64,000 nucleotides of DNA from an uncultured Eubacteriales bacterium (GTDB taxonomy: Bacteria; Bacillota; Clostridia; Oscillospirales; Butyricicoccaceae), in contig CAJTUM010000007.1 in NCBI GenBank assembly GCA_910579575.1, positions 34,347-98,346 of the forward strand. The letters are read 5' to 3'. A program made the translations under genes and the position numbers. Positions 41,723-49,910 of the stretch are shown here, one piece after another. The notes beneath the pieces are model-generated. The model was not told the origin of the DNA. It saw nothing but the letters and a program-made list of their open reading frames with translations, and did not search any database. Position 1 is the stretch's first letter. Each line of letters starts with the position of its first letter.

Positions 41723-44700
41723 ATGAAGTTGACGATAAAAACCCGGGGCGGAAAAAGCCCTCAAGGACTGCCGCGGGTGTGGTATACCGGCCATCCGGCG
41801 GATCTGCCGGCCTATGCTGAAGAGATTGCGGCCGACCTTTTTGAAACCCAGGACTGCGCCATTTATTCCGACGCCGAGCCCGACGCGGCCTATGACAGAG
41901 AAGAGCTGCTGGAGCAGCTTTCTCAGATGCAGCTTTTTGTCATCCCGGTGACCAGCCGGTTTTTGTTCCAGCCAAATCGAGGCCGGGAGCTGGAGTTTGC
42001 CTTTGCCACAGAGCGGCACATTCCGGTGCTGCCTCTTTTGCAGGAGCAAGGGCTGGAAAGCGCGTTTAACAAGATTTGCGGCGACCTGCAAATGCTCAAC
42101 AAAGGGGACTCCGACCCTACCGCCCTGCCGTATGCCCAAAAATTAGAGAAATTTCTCTCTTCGGTATTGGTGGGAGACGAATTGGCGACCAAGATACGGG
42201 CGGCCTTTGACGCCTATGTTTTTTTGAGCTATCGCAAGAAAGACCGTAAATACGCTCAGGAGCTGATGCGGTTGATCCATAAAAACGATTTCTGCCGGGA
42301 TATCGCGATTTGGTACGACGAATTTTTGACCCCTGGCGAGGATTTCAACGCCGCGATTGCCGAAGCGTTGCAAAAGAGCAGCCTGTTTGCGCTGGCGGTT
42401 ACCCCGAACCTCACCGAGCCAGGCAACTATGTGATGGCGCTGGAATACCCCAAGGCCCGCGAAGCGGATAAGCTGGTGCTGCCAGTGGAGCTTGCGCCCA
42501 CCGACCGGGAGCGGCTGGCGGCAGGGTTTCCAGGGCTGCCGGCTCCGACCCCCGCGGAGGACGAGCCGGCGCTTTCTGCGGCGCTGCTGGAGGCGGCCCA
42601 GCGGCTGGCGATCCGGCAAAACGACGCCGACCCTGAGCACAACTTCTTTATCGGGTTGGCGTATTTGGGCGGCGTCGATGTAGAGGTAAACCGCGAGACG
42701 GCCCGGGAACTGATTACTGGGGCCGCCGAGGCTGGGCTGCCCGAGGCTATGAAAAAGTTGACGTCGATGTACCGCAGCGGCGAAGGCGTGGCGCGGGATT
42801 ATTCTGTCGCCGTGAACTGGCAGGAAAAGCTGGCAGATTGGAAGCGGGCGCAGTATCAGCAGAGCCAGGATTGGGCGGACGGACTGGAATATATGCTCGC
42901 CTTGTGCGATTTGGGAAATTACCAATATGAGCTGCGCTGGCTGGACCGCGCTCAGAAAACCTACCGAAAGGCGGCGGAACTCTGCACAGTTCTTGCCGAG
43001 GGGCAAGAGAAAAATCGGGTCGCAATCCATCGGATGCTGGCGGCGATTTATGGGAAGCTGGGAGAGATATGCAAGAACCAGGGCGATCTGACCAGCGCGC
43101 AGAGCGATTATGAACAAGGGTTTCAAATGATTCGGCAGCTTTGCGTCCAGGAAAATACCATCCGCAACCAGGCGGCTTTTGCGTCCCACGGCGATAATTT
43201 GGGGATGCTGTGTCTGGCCAAGGGCGATTTTGCCGGGGCCAAACAGTATTTGGAGGAAGCCTACTCTGTCTTTCAGCGGCTCTTTGAAAGCGCTGGGCGG
43301 AAACGAGATTTTTTTGTGGTTTGTACCCATATGGGGGATCTGTATGACGCAGAGGGGCAGTTGGCCGCCTCACGGGAGCAGTTTGAGAGGGCCCTCGTCC
43401 TAGCCCGGCAGCTGATGGAAGAGAGTAGAACGCCCGGCGCCCGGCGGGATTTTGCCGTTTCCTGCGGGCGGATGGGCCGCCAATGCGAAGCGGAAGGAGA
43501 TTTTGCCGCGGCCCAGCACTATTATGAGCAGAATTTTGTGTTGTGTCAGCAGCTTTTTGAGGAATTGCAGACCAAAGAGGCCCAGGAAGATTATTGCAGA
43601 GGCGCTATACAGCGGGTCAGCTTCTATGAGAGGATGGGCCGTCAATGCGAAAAAGAGGGCGATCTTGCCGCCGCCCGGGAATATAACGAGCAGAGCGTGG
43701 CGATTTACCAACAGCTTCAGAAGAAACTGCAAAGCGTCGGAGGGGCCGCCATTTACCGGCAGTTTTCGGAGGAAGCGCGCCTTATGGGAGCCGAGCAGTA
43801 TTGCCGTAACGCCAGCATACAGTTGGCTAACGTTTACCGAGAGGAATGCCGCCGGGCCGTCCAGGCCGGGGACGCGCGACAGGAAGAGCGTTGGTTGCGC
43901 AAGATATTGGACGTGGAGGAACCCTTCCAGCAAGGCGACCCTTATCCGCCCAACCGACTGCATCATGCCTTGGGACGCAGCAGGCTGGGAAAACTGTGCG
44001 CAGATCGGGGGGACGATAGGGCTGCGGAGGAGCAATATCTCCGCGCCTATGAGCTGCTGGAGGAACTGCATTCCAAATTTTCCTTGCAAGACGCGCTAAA
44101 GGGTATGCTGCTCTGCCTTTCCCGGCTGGGGGCCCTGTACCGCTCCCGGGGGGAGCTGGAGCAAGCGGAGCGGCGATATCGACAATATTTGGAGCTGGGC
44201 CGGAAATACAGCGGGACAAAGGGGAATATCGAGCCGGAAAAAAGCTGCGTCATCGCTTTGGAGGGCCTTGGCGCCGTCGCCCAGGCCAGAAAGGACGAAG
44301 CCGCCGTCAAGCGCTATCGGTTTGAGAGTCTTGCGGCCTTCCGGCAGTATTTTGAGCGGGTTCGCACGGAAGAGGTTTGGAAGCTTTTCCTGCAAAAAAA
44401 CAGCGCCGTCTTCCAGCGCTGCCAGGGGCCGGAGGAGCTGCTTCAAGCCGGGGCGCAGCTATCTCAGGCGCTGGAGGTATGGCGAGGCAAATGGGAGAAA
44501 AACGGCTCGCTCCAGGCCGCCTGTAGGTTGCTGGAGGGCTGGATCGAGCTGGGGAAAGCGCTTGCGCCCCAGGCCCCGGAAGAGGCTCGAAGCGCTTTTG
44601 ATCAGGCGCTCCAGTTCGCCCAGGGACTGCCTGAGAAACAGCGCGGGCCCGAGATAGAGAATCTTGTCGCAGAGACCTATTCCAGCAAAGCGCGGGCTTT

Positions 44701-44884
44701 GCGGGGGGACGACGACAGCCGAAAAGAAGATTTGAAGCAGGCCGTTGCGATGTGGAGTCGGTTGATGGAAATAGATGAGATAAACGGCGCCCAGTATGCC
44801 GCCAGTATAAAAAGAGCAAAGTGGAAGCTGCGATCGCTGGAATGGAAAAAAGGGGAGAAGCAACCGGAAAATCCCTCCCATTGA
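41723..44884 (+). CDS. Large protein with two TIR-like domains, Sel1-like and TPR repeats
   Basis: 1053 residues, soluble. Residues ~16-130 form a first TIR-like fold (PRVWYTGHPADLPAYAEEIA...LFVIPVTSRFL...HIPVLPLL). Residues 161-270 are a clearer TIR: AYVFLSYRKKDRKYAQEL, IAIWYDEFLTPGEDFNAAIA, LFALAVTPNLTEPGNYVMALEY, where E241 sits at the position of the catalytic Glu of TIR NAD+ hydrolases. Residues ~305-375 resemble Sel1 repeats (AYLGGVDVEVNRETARELI, MYRSGEGVARDYSVAVNWQ). From ~385 to ~1030 run about ten TPR units with the pattern GD(F/L)AAA..YYEQ. It may be a sensor with an NADase effector, for defence or signalling (inference). TAGGAG precedes ATG 41723. Confidence 0.85.
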   Translation: MKLTIKTRGGKSPQGLPRVWYTGHPADLPAYAEEIAADLFETQDCAIYSDAEPDAAYDREELLEQLSQMQLFVIPVTSRFLFQPNRGRELEFAFATERHIPVLPLLQEQGLESAFNKICGDLQMLNKGDSDPTALPYAQKLEKFLSSVLVGDELATKIRAAFDAYVFLSYRKKDRKYAQELMRLIHKNDFCRDIAIWYDEFLTPGEDFNAAIAEALQKSSLFALAVTPNLTEPGNYVMALEYPKAREADKLVLPVELAPTDRERLAAGFPGLPAPTPAEDEPALSAALLEAAQRLAIRQNDADPEHNFFIGLAYLGGVDVEVNRETARELITGAAEAGLPEAMKKLTSMYRSGEGVARDYSVAVNWQEKLADWKRAQYQQSQDWADGLEYMLALCDLGNYQYELRWLDRAQKTYRKAAELCTVLAEGQEKNRVAIHRMLAAIYGKLGEICKNQGDLTSAQSDYEQGFQMIRQLCVQENTIRNQAAFASHGDNLGMLCLAKGDFAGAKQYLEEAYSVFQRLFESAGRKRDFFVVCTHMGDLYDAEGQLAASREQFERALVLARQLMEESRTPGARRDFAVSCGRMGRQCEAEGDFAAAQHYYEQNFVLCQQLFEELQTKEAQEDYCRGAIQRVSFYERMGRQCEKEGDLAAAREYNEQSVAIYQQLQKKLQSVGGAAIYRQFSEEARLMGAEQYCRNASIQLANVYREECRRAVQAGDARQEERWLRKILDVEEPFQQGDPYPPNRLHHALGRSRLGKLCADRGDDRAAEEQYLRAYELLEELHSKFSLQDALKGMLLCLSRLGALYRSRGELEQAERRYRQYLELGRKYSGTKGNIEPEKSCVIALEGLGAVAQARKDEAAVKRYRFESLAAFRQYFERVRTEEVWKLFLQKNSAVFQRCQGPEELLQAGAQLSQALEVWRGKWEKNGSLQAACRLLEGWIELGKALAPQAPEEARSAFDQALQFAQGLPEKQRGPEIENLVAETYSSKARALRGDDDSRKEDLKQAVAMWSRLMEIDEINGAQYAASIKRAKWKLRSLEWKKGEKQPENPSH

Positions 44885-44944
44885 AGCGGCGGCGCCCTTC
44901 GCTTGGTTCCGCGCCGCTAAAAGGGCGAAAAATGTAATATTCCC

Positions 44945-44973
44945 TTGAAGCCCGCCGGAATGTGTTGTATAAT
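44945..44973 (+). promoter_or_regulatory. Promoter of the coiled-coil/kptA genes
   Basis: TTGAAG 44945-44950, 17-base spacer, TATAAT 44968-44973. Confidence 0.78.
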
Positions 44974-45041
44974 CGTATTACGTTTCAATAGGGCCAAAGG
45001 CCCTTGCGCACAGACCGGCGAAGGATGTTGGAGGGGTATGG

Positions 45042-45380
45042 ATGGACGAGCGTATCATGGCGACGATGGAGCAGATTTTGCAGGAAATGCGGCGCAACCG
45101 CGCCCTGCTGGAGCAGATGGAGGAAACCCAGCAGGATCAGGCCCGGCTGCTGCAGGAGCATCGCCGCCTGCTGCAGGAGCAGGGGGAGGATTTGCTGAAA
45201 ATCAAGGTGCGGCTGGAAAACGATATTGGCCCTAAGCTGGATATGCTGTTTGAGGGCCATGTGAACCTGGCGGAGCAGCGGGACCGGGATCAGCGGGAAA
45301 TGCGCCGCCGGATGCGGGATGTGGAAGACAGAAACACCATATTGACCGCCCAGGTGGAAGGGCTGCTCAAGGCCCAATGA
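45042..45380 (+). CDS. Small coiled-coil protein
   Basis: 112 residues, almost entirely charged heptads: a first coiled coil at ~5-58 (ILQEMRRNRALLEQMEETQQ, DQARLLQEHRRLLQEQGEDL), a short break (DIGPKLDMLFEGHV), and a second at ~75-110. No membrane segment, no cysteine. Probably an oligomerising or adaptor protein; I recognise no named family. GTTGGAGGGG precedes ATG 45042, and kptA starts 46 bases after its stop, so the pair likely forms one transcript. Confidence 0.78.
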   Translation: MDERIMATMEQILQEMRRNRALLEQMEETQQDQARLLQEHRRLLQEQGEDLLKIKVRLENDIGPKLDMLFEGHVNLAEQRDRDQREMRRRMRDVEDRNTILTAQVEGLLKAQ

Positions 45381-45426
45381 GCCGGAGAGCTCCCCGCCTG
45401 GCGGACGGAAGGCCAAAGGGAGCGAT

Positions 45427-45951
45427 ATGAAACAATATAAAAGCGCGAGCAAATTTATCAGCTTGGTTTTGCGGCATCAGCCGGAGATTATCGGCGTTCA
45501 GCTGGAATATTATGGCGCGTGGGTTCCGGTGAAAGCGGTGCTCCGGGGCGCGGGGCTGACCATGGAAGAGCTGGAACGGATTGTGGAAACCGACGAAAAG
45601 GGCCGCTACAGCTTCAACGAAGACAAAACCAAGATCCGAGCCAACCAGGGACACAGCGTGGACGTGGATTTGGGCTTGGAACCCATACAGCCCCCAGAAA
45701 AGCTGTATCACGGCACGGTGGGCCGCTTTTTGGGCGGTATTCAGAAGGAAGGGCTCAAGGCGGGGAAACGCCAGTTTGTCCATCTTTCCGCCGATGTGGA
45801 AACCGCTCTTGCGGTGGGCCGCCGCCGGGGCAAGCCTGTTGTGCTGCAAGTGGACGCGGGTCGGATGTATGAAGACGGATATCCGTTTTTCCTCTCTGCC
45901 AACGGCGTGTGGATGACCAAAGAAGCGCCGACGAAATATTTGAAAATGTGA
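45427..45951 (+). CDS. kptA: RNA 2'-phosphotransferase (Tpt1/KptA family)
   Basis: 174 residues. The enzyme removes an internal RNA 2'-phosphate using NAD+, giving ADP-ribose 1'',2''-cyclic phosphate and nicotinamide. Conserved elements: SKFISLVLRHQPE with R16-H17, KIRANQGHSV with R71, LYHGT (residues 93-97), FVHLS, and GRRRGKPVVL with the distal arginine (132-134). These are the residues essential in yeast and E. coli enzymes. Bacteria lack the tRNA splicing step that needs it, so the physiological substrate is unclear; some homologs ADP-ribosylate nucleic-acid ends. ATG 45427 follows GGGAGCG. Confidence 0.94.
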   Translation: MKQYKSASKFISLVLRHQPEIIGVQLEYYGAWVPVKAVLRGAGLTMEELERIVETDEKGRYSFNEDKTKIRANQGHSVDVDLGLEPIQPPEKLYHGTVGRFLGGIQKEGLKAGKRQFVHLSADVETALAVGRRRGKPVVLQVDAGRMYEDGYPFFLSANGVWMTKEAPTKYLKM

Positions 45952-45958
45952 GCCGAAG

Positions 45959-45984
45959 ATAGCCTCCGCGAGGGGCTATTTTTA
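45959..45984 (+). terminator. Short terminator between kptA and yaaA
   Basis: ATAGCCTC, CGC loop, GAGGGGCTAT, then TTTT. Only ~25 bases before the yaaA start, so read-through is likely. Confidence 0.6.
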
Positions 45985-46009
45985 TTTCGGCGGGAAGGGG
46001 AGGGAAGCT

Positions 46010-46753
46010 GTGAAAATTTTAATTTCTCCTGCCAAGAAGATGCGGGAGGAGCCGGATCTGCCGCCTCAAAGCGCGCCGGTTTTCCTAACCCAGGCGAAGC
46101 GGTTGGCCAGGTATCTGGCCGGGCTGGGGTATGAGCGGCTGAAAAAGCTGTTGGCCTGCAACGATGAGATTGCCCGGCTGAATTATCGCCGCTATCAGAG
46201 GATGGACCTGGAGCGGCGAACCAGCCCGGCCCTGCTCAGCTATGACGGGATTCAGTACCAATACATGGCTCCCGGAGTCTTTACATATGACCAGTTGGAA
46301 TACGTTCAGCAGAATCTGCGCATAGTCTCCGGCTTGTACGGTCTGCTGCAACCCTTTGACGGCGTGGTCCCTCACCGGCTGGAAATGCAAGCCCGGCTGC
46401 AAACGGATTTTTGCCGAAATCTCTATGATTTCTGGGGGGACAGCCTGGCCCGGCAGCTGATAAGCGATGGGGAGAACACGGTGGTGGACCTGGCCTCGGC
46501 GGAATACAGTCGGGCGATTTTGCCCCATTTGCCGCCTCATGTCCGCTGTGTTTCGCCGGTTTTTGCTCAGTTGGAGGGCAGAAAATTGGCGGAAAAGGGC
46601 GTTTACGTCAAAATGGCTCGGGGCGAAATGGTGCGGTTTCTGGCGGAAACCAACGCCAAAACTCCCGAGCAAATGCAGGGGTTTCACGCTCTGGGCTATC
46701 AATATCGTCAGGAGTTATCTCAGCCGGATAAGCCGGCGTTTGTGAAGGGATAG
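46010..46753 (+). CDS. yaaA: YaaA family protein (DUF328, peroxide stress response)
   Basis: 247 residues, full family length. N-terminal KILISPAKKMREEPDLPPQS, ARLNYRRYQRMDL, ALLSYDGIQYQYMAPGVFT, RIVSGLYGLLQPFDGVVPHRLEMQ, NLYDFWGD and VKMARGEMVRFLAE follow the YaaA pattern. In E. coli YaaA limits iron and DNA damage under peroxide stress and binds DNA. The start is GTG 46010 after GGGGAGGGAAG. It sits after kptA and before two small damaged genes. Confidence 0.93.
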   Translation: MKILISPAKKMREEPDLPPQSAPVFLTQAKRLARYLAGLGYERLKKLLACNDEIARLNYRRYQRMDLERRTSPALLSYDGIQYQYMAPGVFTYDQLEYVQQNLRIVSGLYGLLQPFDGVVPHRLEMQARLQTDFCRNLYDFWGDSLARQLISDGENTVVDLASAEYSRAILPHLPPHVRCVSPVFAQLEGRKLAEKGVYVKMARGEMVRFLAETNAKTPEQMQGFHALGYQYRQELSQPDKPAFVKG

Positions 46754-46807
46754 AAAACTTGCTTAAATGAGCAAATATCTTATTCGATTAACAGGGGGAG
46801 TGGAACG

Positions 46808-47300
46808 TTGAAAACAAAAAAAACTGTGGAACAGGGAAATTAAAACATTGTTTGCGTTCGTTCTGCTGATGATGTTTCTGCAAGGCGCCGCGATTTTGCT
46901 TTGGCGCTGGTGCAACCAGCAGTTTATGGAGCTGATGCTGGGCGGCGGACAGTTTTCCGGCGACCCGGAGGCTTGGAAAAACCAGCTGCGCCGCTGGCAG
47001 ATGCTGTCGGAAGCGGCGGCGCTGAAGGGCTACCCGACCCTGTTCGCCCTGTGGATTGCGGCCCGTTTTTTCCGCAAAACCGGCAGATGGACGCCGCTGC
47101 TGGCCCTGCCGGCGGGCTACGCCGGCGTTGGATTGGCGACGGCAATCGGCCGGCTGCTGTTGGCAGACCCTTCGATCCATGTGATGGGCGCGTTGACGCT
47201 GGCCCGCAGCGCCGGACGCTCCGCCGCCGTGCTGGCCATAGGGTATCTGCTGCTGTGGCTGACAGGTCGGCTGCGGCGGGGAAAGGAAATGGAACCGTGA
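46808..47300 (+). pseudogene. Small membrane protein gene, frame shifted at an A8 tract
   Basis: A ribosome site (AGGGGGAG, 46793-46800) precedes TTG 46808, but that frame stops after 11 codons. If the A8 run at 46816-46823 had one A fewer, it would read MKTKKLWNREIKTLFAF straight into the long open frame that ends at 47300. The restored ~163-residue protein has an N-terminal hydrophobic helix, a Gly/Trp-rich loop (MLGGGQFSGDPEAWKNQLRR), and three more helices (GYPTLFALWIAARFF, LALPAGYAGVGLATAI, AAVLAIGYLLLWLTG). Either phase-variable or damaged, or a sequencing indel. Function unknown. Coupled to the next gene by a GTGA overlap. Confidence 0.6.
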
Positions 47301-47766
47301 AGAGGATGGAAATCCTCTATCGGCGGCTGGAAGAGACAGACAGGCGAGACTTTTATCTGCTGGAGCCGGAGTTTTGTCGGGAACTATATTACCATATTCC
47401 TGCCGATAAGCGGCCGCCTTGCGCAACTGCGTTTCTGACGGTTGTCAACTGGTTTGCCATGTCGCAAAGAAGCGGAGTTTGGACCTTTTATGAATCTGCT
47501 TCGCCCCAGGAAATCCAGTTGACCTTGAAGGTTTTAGAGCAGCGAGGCGACGATGAGCTGGCCGCTATGCTGCGATATGGGGCTCACGATTATCAAAACC
47601 CCCAATATGCTGGGAATTGGAATGATCCAGACCAGTGGATTGACGAATCTCGAATCATCGACCAGTGATCGCGGAGCATGAAGATTGGTTATACCATTGG
47701 GAACAGAAGTTGCTGACGGATAACAAAGAGTTCCTTTATTCGCTGCTCGCTTCCATCTCGCAATAG
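47297..47766 (+). pseudogene. DMP19/DUF4375-like small protein gene, frame shifted near its end
   Basis: GTG 47297 overlaps the previous stop (GTGA). The open frame ends at 47668 (DESRIIDQ), but one base missing around 47665 would restore a sensible continuation, VIAEHEDWLYHWEQKLL...YSLLASISQ, to the stop at 47764-47766. The protein (~156 residues if restored) is soluble and acidic, with FLTVVNWFAMSQRSGVWTFY and QRGDDELAAMLRYGAHDYQN suggesting a DMP19-like helical domain of unknown role; that match is tentative. A terminator follows directly after the restored stop, which supports the longer reading. Confidence 0.55.
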
Positions 47767-47773
47767 GGATACA

Positions 47774-47817
47774 AGGGCAGGATAGGCCGAAAGAGGTCTG
47801 TCCTGTCCTTTTTTTTT
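47774..47817 (+). terminator. Terminator after the two damaged genes
   Basis: AGGGCAGGATAGGCC pairs imperfectly with GAGGTCTGTCCTGTCCTT around GAAA, then eight T. Confidence 0.8.
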
Positions 47818-48005
47818 GCGCGAAGCGTCAAGCACAGGCTTGATACCCTGCAACCAAAAGGCGATTCTCTTCTTTTTGGTCAACTGGTATGATAAAGTCA
47901 ACCGGCAAGCCTGCGAGCTGTGCCGGCGATAGAGTCAAGGCAGATGAAAAAGAGAGAACGAATATTCTATACTAAAAAGGTATTGTATTGCATTTGGTAT
48001 AGGTA
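47818..48005. other. Gene-free gap before the serine hydrolase
   Basis: No convincing ORF. Contains a small hairpin (about 47902-47928, GCCGGCAAGCC...GTGCCGGC-like) and a run of related GGTATTG / TTGGTATAGG words at 47978-48008. Confidence 0.5.
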
Positions 48006-48035
48006 TTGGACAAAAAATCTCCAGGATAGTATAAT
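48006..48035 (+). promoter_or_regulatory. Promoter of the serine hydrolase gene
   Basis: TTGGAC 48006-48011, 18-base spacer, TATAAT 48030-48035. Confidence 0.7.
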
Positions 48036-48124
48036 TGGGCCAACAGAAATCCTGTGTTTGCATTTTTCAGAAGCATTGACAATATGGCAAAGAGAGAAAC
48101 CGTTGAAGAAAAGGAGAACGGTCT

Positions 48125-49297
48125 GTGAAAAAAACGAACTATTTTGGCAAAAGCGCGGCGGCTGTTTTATTGGCGCTGCTGATTTGCTTGGCGTCGGCTT
48201 GCAGCCGCCCAGAAGAGGAAGAGACAATTGAGAAAGACCCGGAGATTCCAGCCATTTCTCAGCCGGAACCAAATTTGGAGCCGGAGCGACCTCCAGAGCC
48301 CGCGCCGGAGTTAGAGCCAGAGTCAGAACAAGAACCAGAACCGGAGCCATGGGTTTGGCGTCAAGAGGCGCCGGAGGACCACGGAGTGGACGCCGCCGCT
48401 TTGGAGGCGCTGCATCGGGAGCTGGACGGCACGCAAGTGCTTGCCAGCGTAATCGTCAAGGACGGGGTGATTGTGGACGAATATTATAAAGAGGGATATG
48501 ATTCCTCCAGCCCGTTTGCCATGTACTCGGTTTCCAAAAGCTTCACCAGCGCTCTGATCGGCATTGCCATTGATCAGGGGTACATTGAAAGCGTGGATAC
48601 GCCCATTTCCACTTGGTTTCCCCAACTGCTGGAATCGGAAAACCCCGCCGCGAGGCAGATTACGCTGCGGCATCTGCTCACCCATACCAGCGGTCTGCAA
48701 GGCACAGACGGCGACTTGTGGGAAAGCTGGCGGGCTTCGGAGGATTGGATGAAGTTTGTGTTGGATCGTCCCATAGCGGCTGAGCCAGGGACGACCTTTG
48801 ATTATTCCACTGGCAACACCCATCTGCTGGCCGCCATTTTGCAGCAGGCTGTGGGCATGACGGAGTATGAATATGGCAAACAGACGTTATTTGACCCACT
48901 GGGAATGGACAGCGTTACCTGCGATATGGGTCCCCAGGGAATTTCAGACGGGGGAAACGGCTTTCATATGAACGTTTACGATATGGCCAAGTTTGGACAA
49001 CTATTTTTGGACGGCGGACAATGGCAGGGCCGACAGATTGTGCCCGCTCAGTGGGCGAAGGATTCGACTTCTCTTCAATTCAAGCGGTCCTCCGGCAGCG
49101 CAGACTATGGATATCAATGGTGGGTTCGCACATTTGGTCAACGGCAGCATCCCGCTTTTTTCGCCCAAGGACATTTTGGGCAATATATTTTTGTGGTTCC
49201 GGATTTGCAGTTGGTAGCTTTGTTTACCAGCTATCACACAGGCGGCAGCAGCATGTATTGGCGCTTTGCCAATGAGATTGTGGAAGCGGCGGAATAG
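48125..49297 (+). CDS. Lipoprotein serine hydrolase, class C beta-lactamase / penicillin-binding family
   Basis: 390 residues. Lipobox LASAC with C26, then a long Glu/Pro linker (to ~75) that spaces the enzyme from the membrane. Catalytic motifs: S135-V-S-K138 (SxxK nucleophile), Y227-S-T (YxN-type motif with Thr in place of Asn) and H350-F-G352 (HxG). HLLTHTSGLQG and YSTGNTHLLAAILQQ are usual in this family, which includes esterases, D-aminopeptidases and lactamase-like proteins; the substrate is not predictable. GTG 48125 follows AAGGAGAACGG. Confidence 0.9.
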   Translation: MKKTNYFGKSAAAVLLALLICLASACSRPEEEETIEKDPEIPAISQPEPNLEPERPPEPAPELEPESEQEPEPEPWVWRQEAPEDHGVDAAALEALHRELDGTQVLASVIVKDGVIVDEYYKEGYDSSSPFAMYSVSKSFTSALIGIAIDQGYIESVDTPISTWFPQLLESENPAARQITLRHLLTHTSGLQGTDGDLWESWRASEDWMKFVLDRPIAAEPGTTFDYSTGNTHLLAAILQQAVGMTEYEYGKQTLFDPLGMDSVTCDMGPQGISDGGNGFHMNVYDMAKFGQLFLDGGQWQGRQIVPAQWAKDSTSLQFKRSSGSADYGYQWWVRTFGQRQHPAFFAQGHFGQYIFVVPDLQLVALFTSYHTGGSSMYWRFANEIVEAAE

Positions 49298-49307
49298 ACG
49301 CAAGAAC

Positions 49308-49345
49308 AAAGCAGGGCGCTCGTCGAGCGCCCTGCTTTCGTTTGG
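49308..49345 (+). terminator. Terminator of the serine hydrolase gene
   Basis: AAAGCAGGGCGCTCG, T, CGAGCGCCCTGCTTT, then CGTTT. Perfect 15-bp stem. Confidence 0.85.
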
Positions 49346-49567
49346 TCGGCTTTTTATGGTTCCACTTCCGTTTCGGAAAAGCGTTTCCAATCAATGCTCG
49401 CCAAAATTTAGTTGTCGTTTCGATTCGCTTTGCGCAAAAAACAGGTTCGCGCCACAGCATAGATCGTCGTCCTTTTTGAAGCCCCCCATTTATGCGTGTA
49501 GTTGCAATTTGCTTTCAGCGAATATACAATTTTGAGAAGACAATGGCTCGATCATAAATTGAAAAAA
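49346..49567. other. Gene-free stretch
   Basis: I see no supported gene, promoter or repeat here. Confidence 0.5.
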
Positions 49568-49595
49568 GCAGAGCCGTCCTATTTGACGGCTCTGC
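49568..49595 (-). terminator. Terminator of tRNA-Leu(GAG), minus strand
   Basis: GCAGAGCCGTC and GACGGCTCTGC form the stem; on the minus strand it is followed by a T-run (complement of 49562-49567). Confidence 0.85.
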
Positions 49596-49605
49596 CGATG
49601 AAAAA

Positions 49606-49688
49606 TGGTGCGGTCAACGGGACTTGAACCCGTATGGTTGCCCACACGCCCCTCAAACGTGCGCGTCTGCCTGTTCCGCCATGACCGC
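49606..49688 (-). tRNA. tRNA-Leu (GAG anticodon)
   Basis: 83 nt on the minus strand: starts GCGGTCATGGCGGAAC, anticodon stem CACGT/GCGTG with loop TTGAGGG (GAG), a long variable arm typical of leucine tRNA, TPsiC GGTTCAAGTCC, encoded CCA. Confidence 0.96.
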
Positions 49689-49705
49689 AGGTATTTAGCT
49701 TATTT

Positions 49706-49734
49706 ATTTTATCACGGCGGCGGCAAAAATGCAA
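49706..49734 (-). promoter_or_regulatory. Promoter of tRNA-Leu(GAG)
   Basis: Minus strand TTGCAT (complement of 49729-49734), 17-base spacer, TAAAAT (complement of 49706-49711). Confidence 0.7.
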
Positions 49735-49777
49735 GAGATAATTTTGCGGAATGGGCGGACCGGGATGTAAAAGGATT

Positions 49778-49806
49778 TTGACAGCGTATGTTCAGGCGCG
49801 TCAAAT
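49778..49806 (+). promoter_or_regulatory. Possible promoter of the HTH membrane protein gene
   Basis: TTGACA 49778-49783, 17-base spacer, TCAAAT 49801-49806. Good -35, weak -10. Confidence 0.45.
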
Positions 49807-49910
49807 AAATTAGGTGGATTTTTTGCCGTTTAGCGGTACAATATTCACAGGATGTCGCGCTAAGCAACCCAAGAGCGGGGGCGGGCGACGAAAGAGGAGG
49901 CGGAAGCGGC

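Noticed and set aside
47689..47901. A 70-codon minus-strand ORF over the terminator at 47774
   Set aside because: It runs across a terminator and the restored 3' end of the plus-strand gene, and has no ribosome site.
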